DNA of 64,000 nucleotides from Sulfobacillus harzensis (lineage in GTDB: Bacteria > Bacillota > Sulfobacillia > Sulfobacillales > Sulfobacillaceae). Where the stretch lies: assembly GCF_012933365.1 (NCBI RefSeq), contig NZ_JABBVZ010000011.1, positions 1 to 64,000 of the forward strand. Reading direction: 5' to 3'. Numbering within the stretch: the first letter of the stretch is position 1; each line of letters starts with the position of its first letter. The translations under genes and the position numbers were made by a program. The notes under the pieces were generated by a model. It was not told the origin of the DNA. It was given only the letters and a program-made list of their open reading frames with translations, and ran no database searches. Shown here piece after piece: positions 34,306 to 44,474 of this stretch.

Positions 34306-35967
34306 TTAGCCTTCGATAACCTCGGACAGGCTTTTGCCGCTGGGAACCATCGGGAAGACCATCTCATTGGGATCGATAGCGACCTCCAACAACGCGGGCC
34401 CTTGAGTTGCCGGCAGCGCCTCAAGCGCGGCCTCCAACTCTTCCATCGAAGTCGCCGTCATTCCGGCTATGCCAAAGACACGCGCGAGGTCCACAAAATC
34501 CGGATTGGTTAGCGCCACCCCGTGACGGCGGCGCCCGTGGAACAAATCCTGCCATTGGCGCACCATGCCGTGACCGCCATTGTTCATCACCACGATGGTG
34601 ACGGGAACTTGGTATTGGGCCACGGTGGCCAGCTCCTGCAGATTCATCTGCAGGCTGCCATCCCCCGCGATGAGCACCACCCGGCCCGTTCCGGCCCGTG
34701 CGAGACTGGCGCCAATGGCGGCGGGAAGCCCGTATCCCATCGTCCCGGCTCCACCTGAGGTGATGAAGCTGCGCGGCTTGGCACGGGGCACAAAGAGTGC
34801 CGCCCACATCTGATGCTGGCCCACGTCGGTAACAACCACGTCCTGGTCGTTGAGCCGATTGGACAGAGCCCGCAAGGCAGCCGCCGTTGAGAGACGACCC
34901 GATGGAGCCTCGGGAACCTTGAGGGGGTGTTCTGTTTGCCACTGGCGGATGGTCTCCAGCCACTCGTCATGGAGTGCCTCCGGAACCAAGCGATCCAGGA
35001 TGGGCAGCACCTCCCGCAAATCGCCCTTCAGGGTGAGGTGAGGCGTCACGATTTTGTTCCGTTCGCTGGCATCCACCTCAACATGAACAATGTGCGCATG
35101 CGGAGCGAAAGAATCAATGCGTCCGGTCACACGATCGTCGAAGCGTACGCCCAACGCGAGAATCAAATCGGCCGCCTGTACGGCGTGATTGGCGGCAAAG
35201 GTGCCATGCATTCCTAGCATGCCAAGGCTCAACGGATGGTTTGCGGGAAATGCGCCGATGCCCATCAACGTCGTGGTGACCGGCACCTGGTATCGTTCCG
35301 CCCAGGCCTGAATCCATGGGGCAACCCCGCTTGCCACAACGCCTCCACCGACATACAACACCGGGCGGCGAGCACGCCGCACGTAGGCAGAAAACCGAGC
35401 GGCCTCTAAAGGCGAGAGGCGCCAAGGCTCCGACGGGAGCTGTACCTTTTCCGGACCCGGCCGGGATTCCTCCGCCATCTGCACATCCTTTGGCAACTCG
35501 ACTAATACCGGCCCCGGACGACCACTGGAGGCCACGCGATACGCCGCCCGGATGATCCGACCGACCTCGTCGACCTCGCTGACTTTCCAGCTGTGCTTTA
35601 CCACCGGCAAGGCCATGGTAAACACATCGGCTTCTTGAAAGGCATCTGTTCCAATCAGTCCCGTGGGCACCTGACCCACCAATACCACCAGCGGGGTGGA
35701 GTCAGTCATGGCGGTCATCAGTCCCGTCAAGGCGTTGGTTCCGCCGGGGCCCGAGGTCACCAGCGCAACCCCGGGCGTCCCGCCTGCACGGGCGAAGCCA
35801 TCGGCCGCATGAATGGCTGCCGACTCGTGACGTGTGACAATGAAGGCCATGTCCTCCGTTTGCGAGAGCGCGTCCACCAGCGGCAAAACCGCGCCCCCGG
35901 GGACGCCGAACACCGTATGCAATCCAAGTTCACGAAGGGTATGCCATACCCGCTCTGCCCCTGTCAT
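34306..35967 (-). CDS. ilvB: Acetolactate synthase large subunit
   Basis: TPP enzyme for the first common step of branched-chain synthesis. 553 aa. The catalytic Glu lies in VTRHESAAIHAADGFARAGG near residue 48 and the TPP-binding GDGSLQMNLQELATVAQY near 434. ATG 35967 is chosen, with GGGAGAG upstream. The cognate small subunit is not adjacent: it is three genes upstream at the operon start. Feedback inhibition by valine is expected through that subunit. Confidence 0.95.
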   Translation of the reverse strand: MTGAERVWHTLRELGLHTVFGVPGGAVLPLVDALSQTEDMAFIVTRHESAAIHAADGFARAGGTPGVALVTSGPGGTNALTGLMTAMTDSTPLVVLVGQVPTGLIGTDAFQEADVFTMALPVVKHSWKVSEVDEVGRIIRAAYRVASSGRPGPVLVELPKDVQMAEESRPGPEKVQLPSEPWRLSPLEAARFSAYVRRARRPVLYVGGGVVASGVAPWIQAWAERYQVPVTTTLMGIGAFPANHPLSLGMLGMHGTFAANHAVQAADLILALGVRFDDRVTGRIDSFAPHAHIVHVEVDASERNKIVTPHLTLKGDLREVLPILDRLVPEALHDEWLETIRQWQTEHPLKVPEAPSGRLSTAAALRALSNRLNDQDVVVTDVGQHQMWAALFVPRAKPRSFITSGGAGTMGYGLPAAIGASLARAGTGRVVLIAGDGSLQMNLQELATVAQYQVPVTIVVMNNGGHGMVRQWQDLFHGRRRHGVALTNPDFVDLARVFGIAGMTATSMEELEAALEALPATQGPALLEVAIDPNEMVFPMVPSGKSLSEVIEG

Positions 35968-35983
35968 CGACTCTCTCCCCCCG

Positions 35984-37057
35984 TTAAAATGCATGCTCAA
36001 GCTCGGCCAGAACGCTCTCCGTCATATCCTGGGTGGTCGCTTGGCCCCCTAGATCCGGGGTCCTAACCCCTCCCGATACCGCACGACGCACCGCCTGGTT
36101 TAGGGCAACGGCGGCATCGGGAAGTCCAAAGCTCCACTCCAGCATCATCGCTACAGAACCAATTGCCCCAAGCGGATTGCTAATCCCCTGGCCGGCAATG
36201 TCAGGGGCCGATCCATGAATCGGCTCATATAGCCCCAAATCGGGATCAAATTGGCGTACCGTGGCTGACGCCATCACCCCAAGACTTCCCACTAGTCCAC
36301 CGGTCAGATCGCTTAAGATGTCGCCGAACAGATTTTCGCAAATTGCCACACGGTACCGGTCAGGCGCGGTGACCAATTCCGCCGCAGCCGCGTCAACATA
36401 CCGGTGCACAAGAGACACGCCAGGATACTCGTCGGCCATTCGAGTCACCGTTTCCCGCCACAACTTGGAGGTTTCCAAGACGTTGGCTTTGTCGACCGAG
36501 ACCAGAGGAACACCCTCGCGTTCCGCCAACTGGAAGCCTATGCGGGCAATGCGCTCTATCTCCGGCACGGAATAGCGCGAGGTGTCATAAGCCTCAAACA
36601 CACGATCCGCGCGAAGGCCACGGCCCCTTGGCGTTCCGTAATAGAGACCGCCTAAGAGTTCCCGCACAATGACCCCTCGGGACGGCGGGCGCTTCAAGGG
36701 CGACGCCGACTCCAATCCGGCAAACACCTCAAAAGGGCGGAGATTGGCGAAGAGCCCCAGCGATTCGCGCAATAACAAGAGACCCTGTTCGGGAGTCACC
36801 GGGTGGTTGGCCCAGCGCGGCCCGCCAACAGCACCCAAGAGTACGGCATCAGCCCGGTGCACCAGTTCTTCGGTGGCGCGTGGAAAGGGGTGGCCCGATG
36901 CCTCAATGGCCGATCCCCCAATCTCAGCCCGTTCCAGTTCCACCGTAAATCCCGCCAGCGAGGCGACTTTCTGCAGCACTGTTTCGGCAGCCGCCGTCAC
37001 TTCTGGCCCAATGCCGTCTCCCGGAAGAACCGCGACTTTATACCCCACGCGACTCAC
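35984..37057 (-). CDS. leuB: 3-isopropylmalate dehydrogenase
   Basis: NAD-dependent oxidative decarboxylation in leucine synthesis. About 357 aa. [14 protein letters not shown] at the N-terminus, substrate arginines in the ReLLGGLYYG loop near 130, VDKANVLETSKLWRETV near 183, and the C-terminal GLYEPIHGSAPDIAGQGI near 270. Start is GTG 37057 or GTG 37048, the latter closer to AGGTGAG. The beginning overlaps the end of leuA by up to 20 bases. Confidence 0.94.
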   Translation of the reverse strand: MSRVGYKVAVLPGDGIGPEVTAAAETVLQKVASLAGFTVELERAEIGGSAIEASGHPFPRATEELVHRADAVLLGAVGGPRWANHPVTPEQGLLLLRESLGLFANLRPFEVFAGLESASPLKRPPSRGVIVRELLGGLYYGTPRGRGLRADRVFEAYDTSRYSVPEIERIARIGFQLAEREGVPLVSVDKANVLETSKLWRETVTRMADEYPGVSLVHRYVDAAAAELVTAPDRYRVAICENLFGDILSDLTGGLVGSLGVMASATVRQFDPDLGLYEPIHGSAPDIAGQGISNPLGAIGSVAMMLEWSFGLPDAAVALNQAVRRAVSGGVRTPDLGGQATTQDMTESVLAELEHAF

Positions 37058-38207
37058 CTGCTGTCATTTTCATTTCCTGCCAAATGCTCATCAGCTCACC
37101 GTCGTCAATGCCACGCTTGCCCTCGGCCGCACTCTTGATTCGCCGCTGCATGTGGCGAAGGTCATCCGCCGTATAGGACAGCCCCAAATGCTCCAGGCGT
37201 TCGCGCAGCGCATGGCGGCCGGAATGCTTTCCCAGCACTAAACGGCTTCCCTGGCCTAGCGAGACGGCGTCGAGAAATTCGTAAGTCGTAGGGTCCTTCA
37301 ACATGCCGTCCTGGTGTATGCCCGATTCGTGGCGAAACGCGTTGTCTCCCACAATCGCTTTGTTGGCCTGAACAATCATGCCGGTACATTGGCTTACCAG
37401 CCGGCTGGTGCGATAAATTTCGCCGAGATTTAAACCATGCGTGAGCTTCCAATGGTCGGCCCTGGCGGACAGGGACACGGCGACCTCTTCCAAGGCGGCA
37501 TTGCCGGCCCGCTCACCAATCCCGTTAACCGCCACCTCCACTTGGCGGGCGCCTGCTTTGACTCCCGCCAAAGAATTGGCCACCGCCAATCCCAGATCAT
37601 CATGGCAATGCACGGAGAGAATCGCGTCAGCCGGAATCGATTCTCGCAAGAAGCCAATGAGACGGGCATATTCATCACTCATGGCGTACCCGACGGTATC
37701 CGGGAAGTTTAAGGTGCGTGCGCCGGCCTCATAAGCTGCCATGGCTGCGTCAAGCAAAAATTGGGGATCCGAGCGGGTGGCATCTTCAGCAGAAAACTCC
37801 ACATCCTCCCGATATGACCGGGCCTGCCGCACCGCGTCCGCGATCCGCTGCAACACAGCCTCAGGAGACAGCTTAAGCTTGGCTCGCATGTGCACCTCTG
37901 ACGTGGCAATGAAGACATGAATGCGCGCATTATGAGCCGGTTCCAAGGCCCGTGCGGCGGTCTCGATATCGTGTTCTTCGCAACGCGCCAAGGCAGCCAC
38001 CTGACAGGTCTCGATTTCACTGGCGACTTGGCGTACCGCCTCGAAGTCTCCCGCCGACGAGACGGGAAATCCCGCCTCAATGACATCCACCTGCAGTCGC
38101 TCTAATTGATGGGCAATGGCCACCTTCTCCTGAATGGTCAGAGCCACCCCTGGCGACTGCTCGCCATCCCGTAATGTGGTATCGAAAATACGCACCCGCT
38201 CGTTCAT
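37038..38207 (-). CDS. leuA: 2-isopropylmalate synthase, lacking the C-terminal regulatory domain
   Basis: Condenses acetyl-CoA with 2-oxoisovalerate, the first committed leucine step. 389 aa. [16 protein letters not shown] at the N-terminus and [14 protein letters not shown] near 203 with [14 protein letters not shown] near 231 give the HMGL-like barrel and metal site, and [14 protein letters not shown] near 291 the communication region. Usual LeuA1 proteins are about 510 aa with a leucine-binding LeuA_dimer domain; here the gene stops and leuB begins. It may be insensitive to leucine. A related family, homocitrate synthase, is also short; the leu context favours IPMS. Confidence 0.9.
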   Translation of the reverse strand: MNERVRIFDTTLRDGEQSPGVALTIQEKVAIAHQLERLQVDVIEAGFPVSSAGDFEAVRQVASEIETCQVAALARCEEHDIETAARALEPAHNARIHVFIATSEVHMRAKLKLSPEAVLQRIADAVRQARSYREDVEFSAEDATRSDPQFLLDAAMAAYEAGARTLNFPDTVGYAMSDEYARLIGFLRESIPADAILSVHCHDDLGLAVANSLAGVKAGARQVEVAVNGIGERAGNAALEEVAVSLSARADHWKLTHGLNLGEIYRTSRLVSQCTGMIVQANKAIVGDNAFRHESGIHQDGMLKDPTTYEFLDAVSLGQGSRLVLGKHSGRHALRERLEHLGLSYTADDLRHMQRRIKSAAEGKRGIDDGELMSIWQEMKMTAGESRGV

Positions 38208-38210
38208 GAT

Positions 38211-39236
38211 TTAACGCACCTCCTCTTCAACCTCGGCCTCTACGGAGGGCCTCAGCCACGACATCATCTGCCGGAGATCACGGCCGACCGACTCCACTGG
38301 ATGGCGGCGAGCTGCCGCTCTAAGCGTCTCAAATTCGCTTCGCCCTTCACGGTTTTCGGCCATCCAAGCGCGGGCGAACGTGCCGTTTTGAATCCGTTCC
38401 AACACCTTTCGCATTTTGTCGCGCACCGCCTCGTCTACCAAGGTCGGTCCCACCGTCAAGCCCCCATACTCGGCGGTATCCGATACCGAGTACCACATGG
38501 CGCCGAGTCCGCCCTCATACATCAAATCCACAATCAACTTCATCTCGTGGAGCGTCTCAAAATAGGCGATTTCCGGCTGATAGCCAGCCTCAACCAATGT
38601 TTCAAACCCGGATTGAATCAGTGCTGAAACCCCACCGCAGAGAACCGTTTGCTCCCCGAACAAGTCGCTTTCGGTTTCTTCACGAAAGGTGGTTTCGATG
38701 ACTCCCGCGCGCGTCCCGCCAATCCCCGAGGCATACGCCAACGCCAAATCGCGGGCTTGGCCGGTCGCGTCCTGGTGGACCGCCACCAGGCACGGGGTGC
38801 CTTGACCCTCGCGGTACAACCGTCGGACCAGGTGACCGGGCGCTTTAGGCGCCACCATAAACACGTCCACGAAGTCAGGCGGAACAATTTCGCCGAAGTG
38901 CACGGCAAATCCGTGAGCGAACGCCAAAGCCTGGCCGGGGCGAAGATGGGGAAGAATCTCATCGCGGAACAAATCGGGCTGCACGTGGTCAGGCGCTAAA
39001 ATTTGTATCATGTCGGCCTGTTCGGCTGCCTGGCTCACGTCCATGACTGTCAGCCCGTCGCGCCGTGCCCGTTCCCGGGACGCGCCTGGCCGGATGCCGA
39101 CAATCACCGGAACACCACTGTCCCGCAAATTCAAGGCATGCGCATGGCCCTGGCTGCCATAACCGATGATGGCGACTTTGCGAGACTGGATATGCGTTAA
39201 ATCGGCGTCCTGGTCATAGTAAATCCTTGCGTTCAT
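38211..39236 (-). CDS. ilvC: Ketol-acid reductoisomerase
   Basis: NADPH-dependent isomerisation and reduction of acetohydroxy acids, 341 aa, the class I length. The cofactor motif is [21 protein letters not shown] near residues 22-42, and the substrate/metal region has [19 protein letters not shown] near 190. The start overlaps the end of ilvN (ATGA), and leuA begins three bases after its stop. Core gene of the operon. Confidence 0.96.
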   Translation of the reverse strand: MNARIYYDQDADLTHIQSRKVAIIGYGSQGHAHALNLRDSGVPVIVGIRPGASRERARRDGLTVMDVSQAAEQADMIQILAPDHVQPDLFRDEILPHLRPGQALAFAHGFAVHFGEIVPPDFVDVFMVAPKAPGHLVRRLYREGQGTPCLVAVHQDATGQARDLALAYASGIGGTRAGVIETTFREETESDLFGEQTVLCGGVSALIQSGFETLVEAGYQPEIAYFETLHEMKLIVDLMYEGGLGAMWYSVSDTAEYGGLTVGPTLVDEAVRDKMRKVLERIQNGTFARAWMAENREGRSEFETLRAAARRHPVESVGRDLRQMMSWLRPSVEAEVEEEVR

Positions 39237-39556
39237 ACGGATGCCCCCTTCTTCGCTGGTGTCATGCGAACTCGCCGACCGGTGAGCGTCACAGGGCCCT
39301 GGCCAAGACGGCCGGCGGACTCTGGAAGTTCCAGCGTCATGGCCCGGATGTCCTGATGCCGGGCCAGGTGCCGCATCAGCTTTCGGGCACCCTGATGGTC
39401 AGTCTCCACCTCCAAGGTGGCGTGGATGTGGGCGTCCACCCGGTTCTTCTCAAAGGTGGCACGTGAGACATCGGCGCGCCGCTGGCTGACGATGGCCCAC
39501 AAACGGGCCTCGGCTCCATCCGCGAGCGCCATATGAATGGTGATGCGGTATCCCAT
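39233..39556 (-). CDS. ilvN: Acetolactate synthase small-subunit-like ACT protein
   Basis: 107 aa, about the size of a single ACT-domain (IlvM-like) subunit, shorter than IlvH (about 160 aa). The ACT fold can be read from [21 protein letters not shown] and [22 protein letters not shown]. It probably regulates IlvB, although ilvB is three genes downstream. ATG 39556 has GGAGG before it. It is the first gene after the T-box. Confidence 0.75.
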   Translation of the reverse strand: MGYRITIHMALADGAEARLWAIVSQRRADVSRATFEKNRVDAHIHATLEVETDHQGARKLMRHLARHQDIRAMTLELPESAGRLGQGPVTLTGRRVRMTPAKKGASV

Positions 39557-39579
39557 TGTTTCGCCTCCTGTCGGGTAAT

Positions 39580-39812
39580 AAAAAACCCTTTCCTCGCGGA
39601 AAGGGACGTTTTCACGTGGTACCACCCTTTTTCCCCCGCCCATGGGCGGGGCTCAACATGGATAACGGCATGACCCGCCTCTTTCTCCACGGCTGCGGCC
39701 GTTCTCGAAAGAGGTGCTCCGGGGCGAGGTGTCGTCGCGGAGAACCTTAGGCTTTCACCATCCCTAAGTCGCTTTGCGCTCTCGCTGCGTCAACGCTCCC
39801 CATCATCGCGAA
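39580..39812 (-). ncRNA. T-box leader, leucine specifier
   Basis: Minus strand. After the kink-turn GATGA (near complement 39805), the distal CTTAGG/CCTAAG stem holds GATGGTGAAAG. Helix GAGAGC/GTTCTC sits below it, and the lowest helix GGGG/CCCC is preceded by CUC followed by G (complement 39726-39728), a leucine codon. The antiterminator bulge AAGGGTGGTACCACG is at complement 39615-39629 and the terminator CCCTTTCC-GCGA-GGAAAGGG plus T6 follows. It should sense uncharged tRNA-Leu. Specifier assignment is less certain than the T-box itself. Confidence 0.85.
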
Positions 39813-39828
39813 AAAATTTATAGCAAAA

Positions 39829-39873
39829 GACCCGCCACAAGTTCTCGCTTCACGAACTTGCCACGGGTCTTTT
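39829..39873. terminator. Intrinsic terminator between ilvD and the ilv-leu operon
   Basis: GACCCG/CGGGTC and CAAGTTC/GAACTTG form a long hairpin with a symmetric 3-base internal loop and loop TCGCTTCAC. On the minus strand it ends ilvD transcription (TTTT follows); on the plus strand TTTT also follows. The T-box promoter (TATAAA near 39815) lies just past it. The stretch 39876-40020 holds nothing else. Confidence 0.7.
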
Positions 39874-40020
39874 ATCCCCACGGTGTAACCCGATATTTGG
39901 GTCTGTACCGCTCGGTCCTGCTCTCTTGGAGTGGATCCCTAGGTACACTTCGAGGTTGCTATTGGGAGATAGTTATTCGAGGAACAAGCGGAAATTCCTC
40001 CCCCGCCACAAAAAATTTTT

Positions 40021-41721
40021 TCACGACTCCCCGAGTGTCGTGCGAGCACCCAAACTGGCGGAGGAAAAGAGCCGTTGATATTTGGCCAAGGCTCCCGCCG
40101 TATAGCGGGGGGCTGGCCTTTGCCAAGCGGCCCGCCGGGCTTCCAGTTCCTCGGCCGTCAAATCCACCGTGATTTGCCGTTTTTGACTATCAATGGTGAT
40201 GCGATCGCCATCGCGAATCAGCGCCAAAGGTCCTCCGACCCAAGCTTCCGGCGCCACGTGCCCCACCATCGGCCCACGGGTCGCGCCAGAAAAGCGCCCA
40301 TCCGTTACCATGGCCACATCGGAGACGTGCCCCTGGCCAATAATGGCAGCCGTTACAGACAGCATCTCGCGCATGCCGGGCCCGCCTTTTGGCCCCTCAT
40401 AGCGAATCACCACCACGTCCCCCGATTGAACGCGCCCCGCCGAGATAGCCTGAAAGGCCGCTTCCTCGCCGTCAAATACCCGGGCCGGGCCGGTAAATTG
40501 AACCTGTCCGCTCGGATCGGTGAGCTTTAGGACCGCTCCATCAGGCGCGACGTTGCCGCGTAAAATGGCCAGGGCTCCATCGGGATGCAGAGGCTTCTCA
40601 ACCGGATACACGACGCGAGAGGCCAGTTCGGAATCAGGCAGCGGATAGTTTCGGACTTCCTCACCGAGAGTTTTTCCGGTGATGGTTAAGACGTCCTCAT
40701 GCAACAGTCCGGCATCCATCAGCCGACGCAGAATGAGCGGAACCCCGCCTGCCTCATGAAGGTGCGCCATCAGGTATTCACCGCCAGGCTTCAGGTTCCC
40801 GATGTGCGGTGTCTCGCGGCTGATGCGGTCAAAATCCTCCAGCGTGATGGCAATCCCAGCTTCACCCGCAATGGCCATCAAATGCAGCACGGCATTGGTG
40901 GATCCGCCGAGGGCCGCGGCCACCCGCACGGCATTCTCGAGAGACTTCAAGGTGATAATATCCTTCGGCCGGATATTGGAATCGAGCGTCGCCATCACCT
41001 GCTGGCCCACCTCACGCGCCCGGGCTGCACGATCCGGATGCATAGCGGGCACCGCTGAGGTTCCCAGCCGCGCCATTCCTAAGGTTTCCACAAGAGTCCC
41101 CATGGTGTTCGCGGTAAAAAGGCCTCCACAGGTGCCCGGTCCCGGACAGGCGGCGCGCTCCAGCGCGTCCAATTCCGCATCATCAATGCGGCCGGCAGCG
41201 TGGGCACCAACGGCCTCAAAAACATCCTCCACGCTTACCGCCTTGCCCTGAAACACCCCCGGCATCATGGTGCCCCCGTACAGAACCACCGTGGGAATGT
41301 TGAGGCGCACCGCGGCCATTAGAATGCCGGGCAGGTTCTTGTCGCAGCCCCCCACCGCCACCAAGGCGTCAAACCCCTCGGCAAAGGTCACCACCTCGAT
41401 GGAGTCGGCAATAATTTCCCGGCTAATGAGCGAACCTTTCATGCCTTGGTGTCCCATCGCAATGGCGTCGCTCACGGTGATGGCCGGAAACTCAATTGGC
41501 GTGCCCCCTGCTTCTCGGATGCCCGTTTTCACCTCGCGGGCCACCTGATCGAGATGGAAGTTGCAGGGCGTCACTTCCGTAGCCAAATTGGCCACACCCA
41601 CAAAGGGATTCCGAAAATCAGCATCGGTCAAGCCCATCGCGCGATACATGCTGCGATGCGGAGCTCGCTCGGGGCCGTCCACGGTGACCCGGCTTCGGCT
41701 CCGGCGGGGATCATTTTCCAT
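40021..41721 (-). CDS. ilvD: Dihydroxy-acid dehydratase
   Basis: Iron-sulfur enzyme that dehydrates dihydroxy acids to 2-oxo acids in Val/Ile synthesis, 566 aa. PCNFHLDQVA near residue 53, VAVGGCDKNLPGILMA near 121, GPGTCGGLFTANTMGTL near 197 (cluster cysteines), and GRFSGATRGPMVGHV near 468. GAGGAGGG lies upstream of the start. Unlike in many operons, it has its own unit, divergent from leuC. Confidence 0.96.
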   Translation of the reverse strand: MENDPRRSRSRVTVDGPERAPHRSMYRAMGLTDADFRNPFVGVANLATEVTPCNFHLDQVAREVKTGIREAGGTPIEFPAITVSDAIAMGHQGMKGSLISREIIADSIEVVTFAEGFDALVAVGGCDKNLPGILMAAVRLNIPTVVLYGGTMMPGVFQGKAVSVEDVFEAVGAHAAGRIDDAELDALERAACPGPGTCGGLFTANTMGTLVETLGMARLGTSAVPAMHPDRAARAREVGQQVMATLDSNIRPKDIITLKSLENAVRVAAALGGSTNAVLHLMAIAGEAGIAITLEDFDRISRETPHIGNLKPGGEYLMAHLHEAGGVPLILRRLMDAGLLHEDVLTITGKTLGEEVRNYPLPDSELASRVVYPVEKPLHPDGALAILRGNVAPDGAVLKLTDPSGQVQFTGPARVFDGEEAAFQAISAGRVQSGDVVVIRYEGPKGGPGMREMLSVTAAIIGQGHVSDVAMVTDGRFSGATRGPMVGHVAPEAWVGGPLALIRDGDRITIDSQKRQITVDLTAEELEARRAAWQRPAPRYTAGALAKYQRLFSSASLGARTTLGES

Positions 41722-41884
41722 GATGTATGCACCCTCCTCACTAAATATTGCCGCCCATTATACTCCCATCGCTGAAAAGGCGGGGAGATTTAAAAAATTT
41801 TTTAACCAGGACTAGTCAGAATCTTAACCTAGGCGATACAATGGGGACCAAAAAATCTCCGGCTGGAAAGAAAGGACGGATATC

Positions 41885-43306
41885 ATGGAGCCGCGAACCT
41901 TGTTCGAAAAGATTTGGGCGAGCCATGTGATCGAAGACGCCCCCCCGGATCAACCCGCGCTGTTATACATAGACCGCCACTATATCCATGAGGTCACGTC
42001 CCCGCAAGCCTTCGAGGGACTGCGGCAATCGGGCCGAAGGGTTAGGCGGCCGGATTTGACGCTGGCGGTCATGGATCACAACGTGCCGACGTCGGATCGG
42101 ACGCTTCCCATTCAGGATCCCGTGGCCCGCCGACAGATTGAGGAACTCGCGCGCAACTGCCGCGAATTCGATGTCCCACTCTGGGATATTCACCATCCCG
42201 ACCAAGGCATCGTCCACATTATCGGCCCCGATATGGGTCTTACGCTACCAGGCATGACGATTGTCTGCGGCGACAGCCATACGTCCACCCATGGAGCTCT
42301 GGGCTCCCTGGCCTTCGGCATCGGCACCAGCGAGGTTGAGCATGTTTTGGCGACGCAGACGATTTGGCAACACAGGCCGCGGACCATGGAAGTGCGGTTC
42401 AAGGGCAAGAGGCCTGTAGGAACCAGCGCCAAGGACATGATATTGGCCCTGATCGGCCAAATCGGCATTGGCGGCGCCACCGGGCATGTCATCGAGTACA
42501 CGGGGGACGCGGTGCGATCCCTCAACATGGAAGAGCGGATGACCATCTGCAATATGTCAATCGAGGCGGGAGCCCGCGCCGGCATGATCTCGCCCGACGA
42601 AACCACCTTGGCCTATTTGGCGGAACGACCCTATGCCCCAAAGGGCGCCGACTTCGACCGCGCCCGGCAAGAATGGCTGGCGCTGGCCACCGACGCCGGA
42701 GCTCAATTTGACCGCACGGTGGAGATCGATTTGGAGGATCTGGCTCCGATGGTAACCTGGGGCACCAATCCGGAAATGGCGCTCCCCATTACCAGCCGGG
42801 TCCCGGATCCGGCACAGGAGCCCGATCCGGTGCGCCGAGACACCTATGAGCGAGCGCTGCAATACATGAATCTGACCCCCGGTCAACCTCTCGCCGGCGT
42901 TCCCATTCAACGCGTCTTCATTGGCTCCTGTACCAACGGCCGACTCGAAGATTTGCGGCGTGCGGCCCAGATCGCGAAGGGACGCCGAGTCGCTGCAGGG
43001 GTCCGGGCCATGGTCGTGCCGGGCTCCGGGCGCATTAAGCGGGAGGCGGAAGCGTTGGGGCTGGACCAAATCTTTCTGAGCGCCGGATTCGAATGGCGCG
43101 AGCCCGGTTGCAGCCTATGTCTGGGCATGAATGACGACATTCTTTCCCCCGGCGAACGCTCAGCCTCCACCTCCAACCGCAACTTTGAAGGTCGGCAAGG
43201 CCGGGGGGGCCGCACTCATCTGGTCAGTCCCGAAATGGCAGCGGCGGCGGCCATCGCCGGGTGTTTAACCGACGTTCGCCAATTTACCCAGGAGGTGACA
43301 GTATGA
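41885..43306 (+). CDS. leuC: 3-isopropylmalate dehydratase large subunit
   Basis: Aconitase-fold subunit that isomerises isopropylmalate, 473 aa. [22 protein letters not shown] near residue 130 and the three [4Fe-4S] cysteines in IGSCTNGR near 345 and GCSLCLGMN near 407. Start ATG 41885 follows GAAAGGACG. The stop overlaps leuD by four bases. It is divergent from ilvD across 163 bases that contain A/T-rich promoter-like sequence (AAAAAATTTTTT) at about 41794-41806; no T-box is present. Confidence 0.95.
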   Translation: MEPRTLFEKIWASHVIEDAPPDQPALLYIDRHYIHEVTSPQAFEGLRQSGRRVRRPDLTLAVMDHNVPTSDRTLPIQDPVARRQIEELARNCREFDVPLWDIHHPDQGIVHIIGPDMGLTLPGMTIVCGDSHTSTHGALGSLAFGIGTSEVEHVLATQTIWQHRPRTMEVRFKGKRPVGTSAKDMILALIGQIGIGGATGHVIEYTGDAVRSLNMEERMTICNMSIEAGARAGMISPDETTLAYLAERPYAPKGADFDRARQEWLALATDAGAQFDRTVEIDLEDLAPMVTWGTNPEMALPITSRVPDPAQEPDPVRRDTYERALQYMNLTPGQPLAGVPIQRVFIGSCTNGRLEDLRRAAQIAKGRRVAAGVRAMVVPGSGRIKREAEALGLDQIFLSAGFEWREPGCSLCLGMNDDILSPGERSASTSNRNFEGRQGRGGRTHLVSPEMAAAAAIAGCLTDVRQFTQEVTV

Positions 43307-43917
43307 CCCCCTTTCATGCCCATCGCGGACTGGTGGTTCCCCTGGCCCGCAACAACGTCGACACCGACCAAATCATTCCCAAGCAGTTCTTAAAGCGCAT
43401 CGAGCGCACGGGATTCGGCCAGTTTCTGTTCTTTGACTGGCGTTTTGACCAAGATGGGAACCCGCGTGCGGACTTTGTGTTGAATCAACCGCAATTTGAA
43501 GGAGCCAGCATTCTTTTAGCGGGGGAAAATTTCGGTTGCGGCTCGTCGCGTGAACACGCCCCCTGGGCTCTTAAGGACTACGGGTTTCGCGTACTGATTG
43601 CCCCATCGTTTGCTGACATTTTCTACAACAACTGCATTCAAAACGGCATCTTGCCTGTGAGGTTGGAACCGAGCCAGATCCAAAAGCTCATCATGGAGGC
43701 CGAACGTTCTGAGGGCCTGACTCTCGATGTCGACCTCGAAAGGCAGACGGTGAGCTACACGGACGGCGTTCTGGTGGATCACTTTGAGATTGATCCGCGC
43801 CGGCGGGAAACCTTGATGAAGGGACTTGACCCCATTGGCGAAACGTTGCTCCACGATTCCGCCATCAGCGCCTTCGAGGCGCGGCACGCCGTCCCGGTCG
43901 TCCCACCGCGGGTCTAA
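43303..43917 (+). CDS. leuD: 3-isopropylmalate dehydratase small subunit
   Basis: Swivel subunit that completes the isomerase, 204 aa. [14 protein letters not shown] near residue 17 and [18 protein letters not shown] near 74 are diagnostic. ATG 43303 overlaps the leuC stop (ATGA) and has AGGAGGTGA before it. No obvious terminator follows within the next 100 bases. Confidence 0.95.
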   Translation: MTPFHAHRGLVVPLARNNVDTDQIIPKQFLKRIERTGFGQFLFFDWRFDQDGNPRADFVLNQPQFEGASILLAGENFGCGSSREHAPWALKDYGFRVLIAPSFADIFYNNCIQNGILPVRLEPSQIQKLIMEAERSEGLTLDVDLERQTVSYTDGVLVDHFEIDPRRRETLMKGLDPIGETLLHDSAISAFEARHAVPVVPPRV

Positions 43918-44474
43918 CTTGGCGGGCTTGACAATGTCACCAGGGTCAATCTCCGAAAACGGGGACATGGTTGTCGAGGAACACCTCACCATACGTTAAA
44001 TCGTGGGGGTTGCATCGCGGCCCCTTTATGCTACCCGCTTTGCCTTGCGGGAGAAGGATAAAGCGCGTTCTGGTTTCTTTCGCCAAGCAGTGCAGTAAAA
44101 TAGTGAACAGCCTTGGTATGTGAGGGAGGTGAGAAATCCCGGGAGCTTCGTCGGCCATGCCGGGAGGCCAACTATAAAGAATCTAGAATATGAACGAGAC
44201 CATCACCACGGTGGTCCCCAGATTTCTCCGGCCATTGTCGGGCTAGATTAAGCGGTCGGCGAATCCGACCGGCCGGCGTCAATACCTTTCGCTCTAAGCA
44301 TTATTGCCTCGTATGTGTCGTTGTTCGCCTTTGGGGAAAGCAACCGCACCATCTGATACTTGGCATTCCGAAGGATACCATTCGGGGGCCAAAATCGCCC
44401 GTTCACGGGGGATCGATTGCCATTGGGCCCGTGCAAGCCCAAAATATCAGGAAATTTGCCAGGAGGGCGATCAC
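43918..44474. other. Gene-free region before the transhydrogenase genes
   Basis: About 560 bases without a supportable gene. The palindrome TGACAATGTCA (about 43928-43938), a CCCGC/GCGGG hairpin near 44035-44052 and a TAAAAT near 44096 are seen. A stretch at 44122-44170 (GGGAGGTGAGAAATCCCGGGAGC) weakly recalls a cobalamin riboswitch core but lacks the rest. A frame reaching back to 44304 is not coding-like. Confidence 0.4.

Noticed and set aside
44122-44170. Possible cobalamin riboswitch before pntAA
   Set aside because: Only a loose GGTGAGAAATCCCGGGAGC resemblance; the upstream and downstream conserved blocks are missing and the gene is not B12-related.
44304-44474. Upstream extension of pntAA
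   Set aside because: The 57 extra codons show no conserved character; GTG 44475 with GGAGGGCG gives the family N-terminus.
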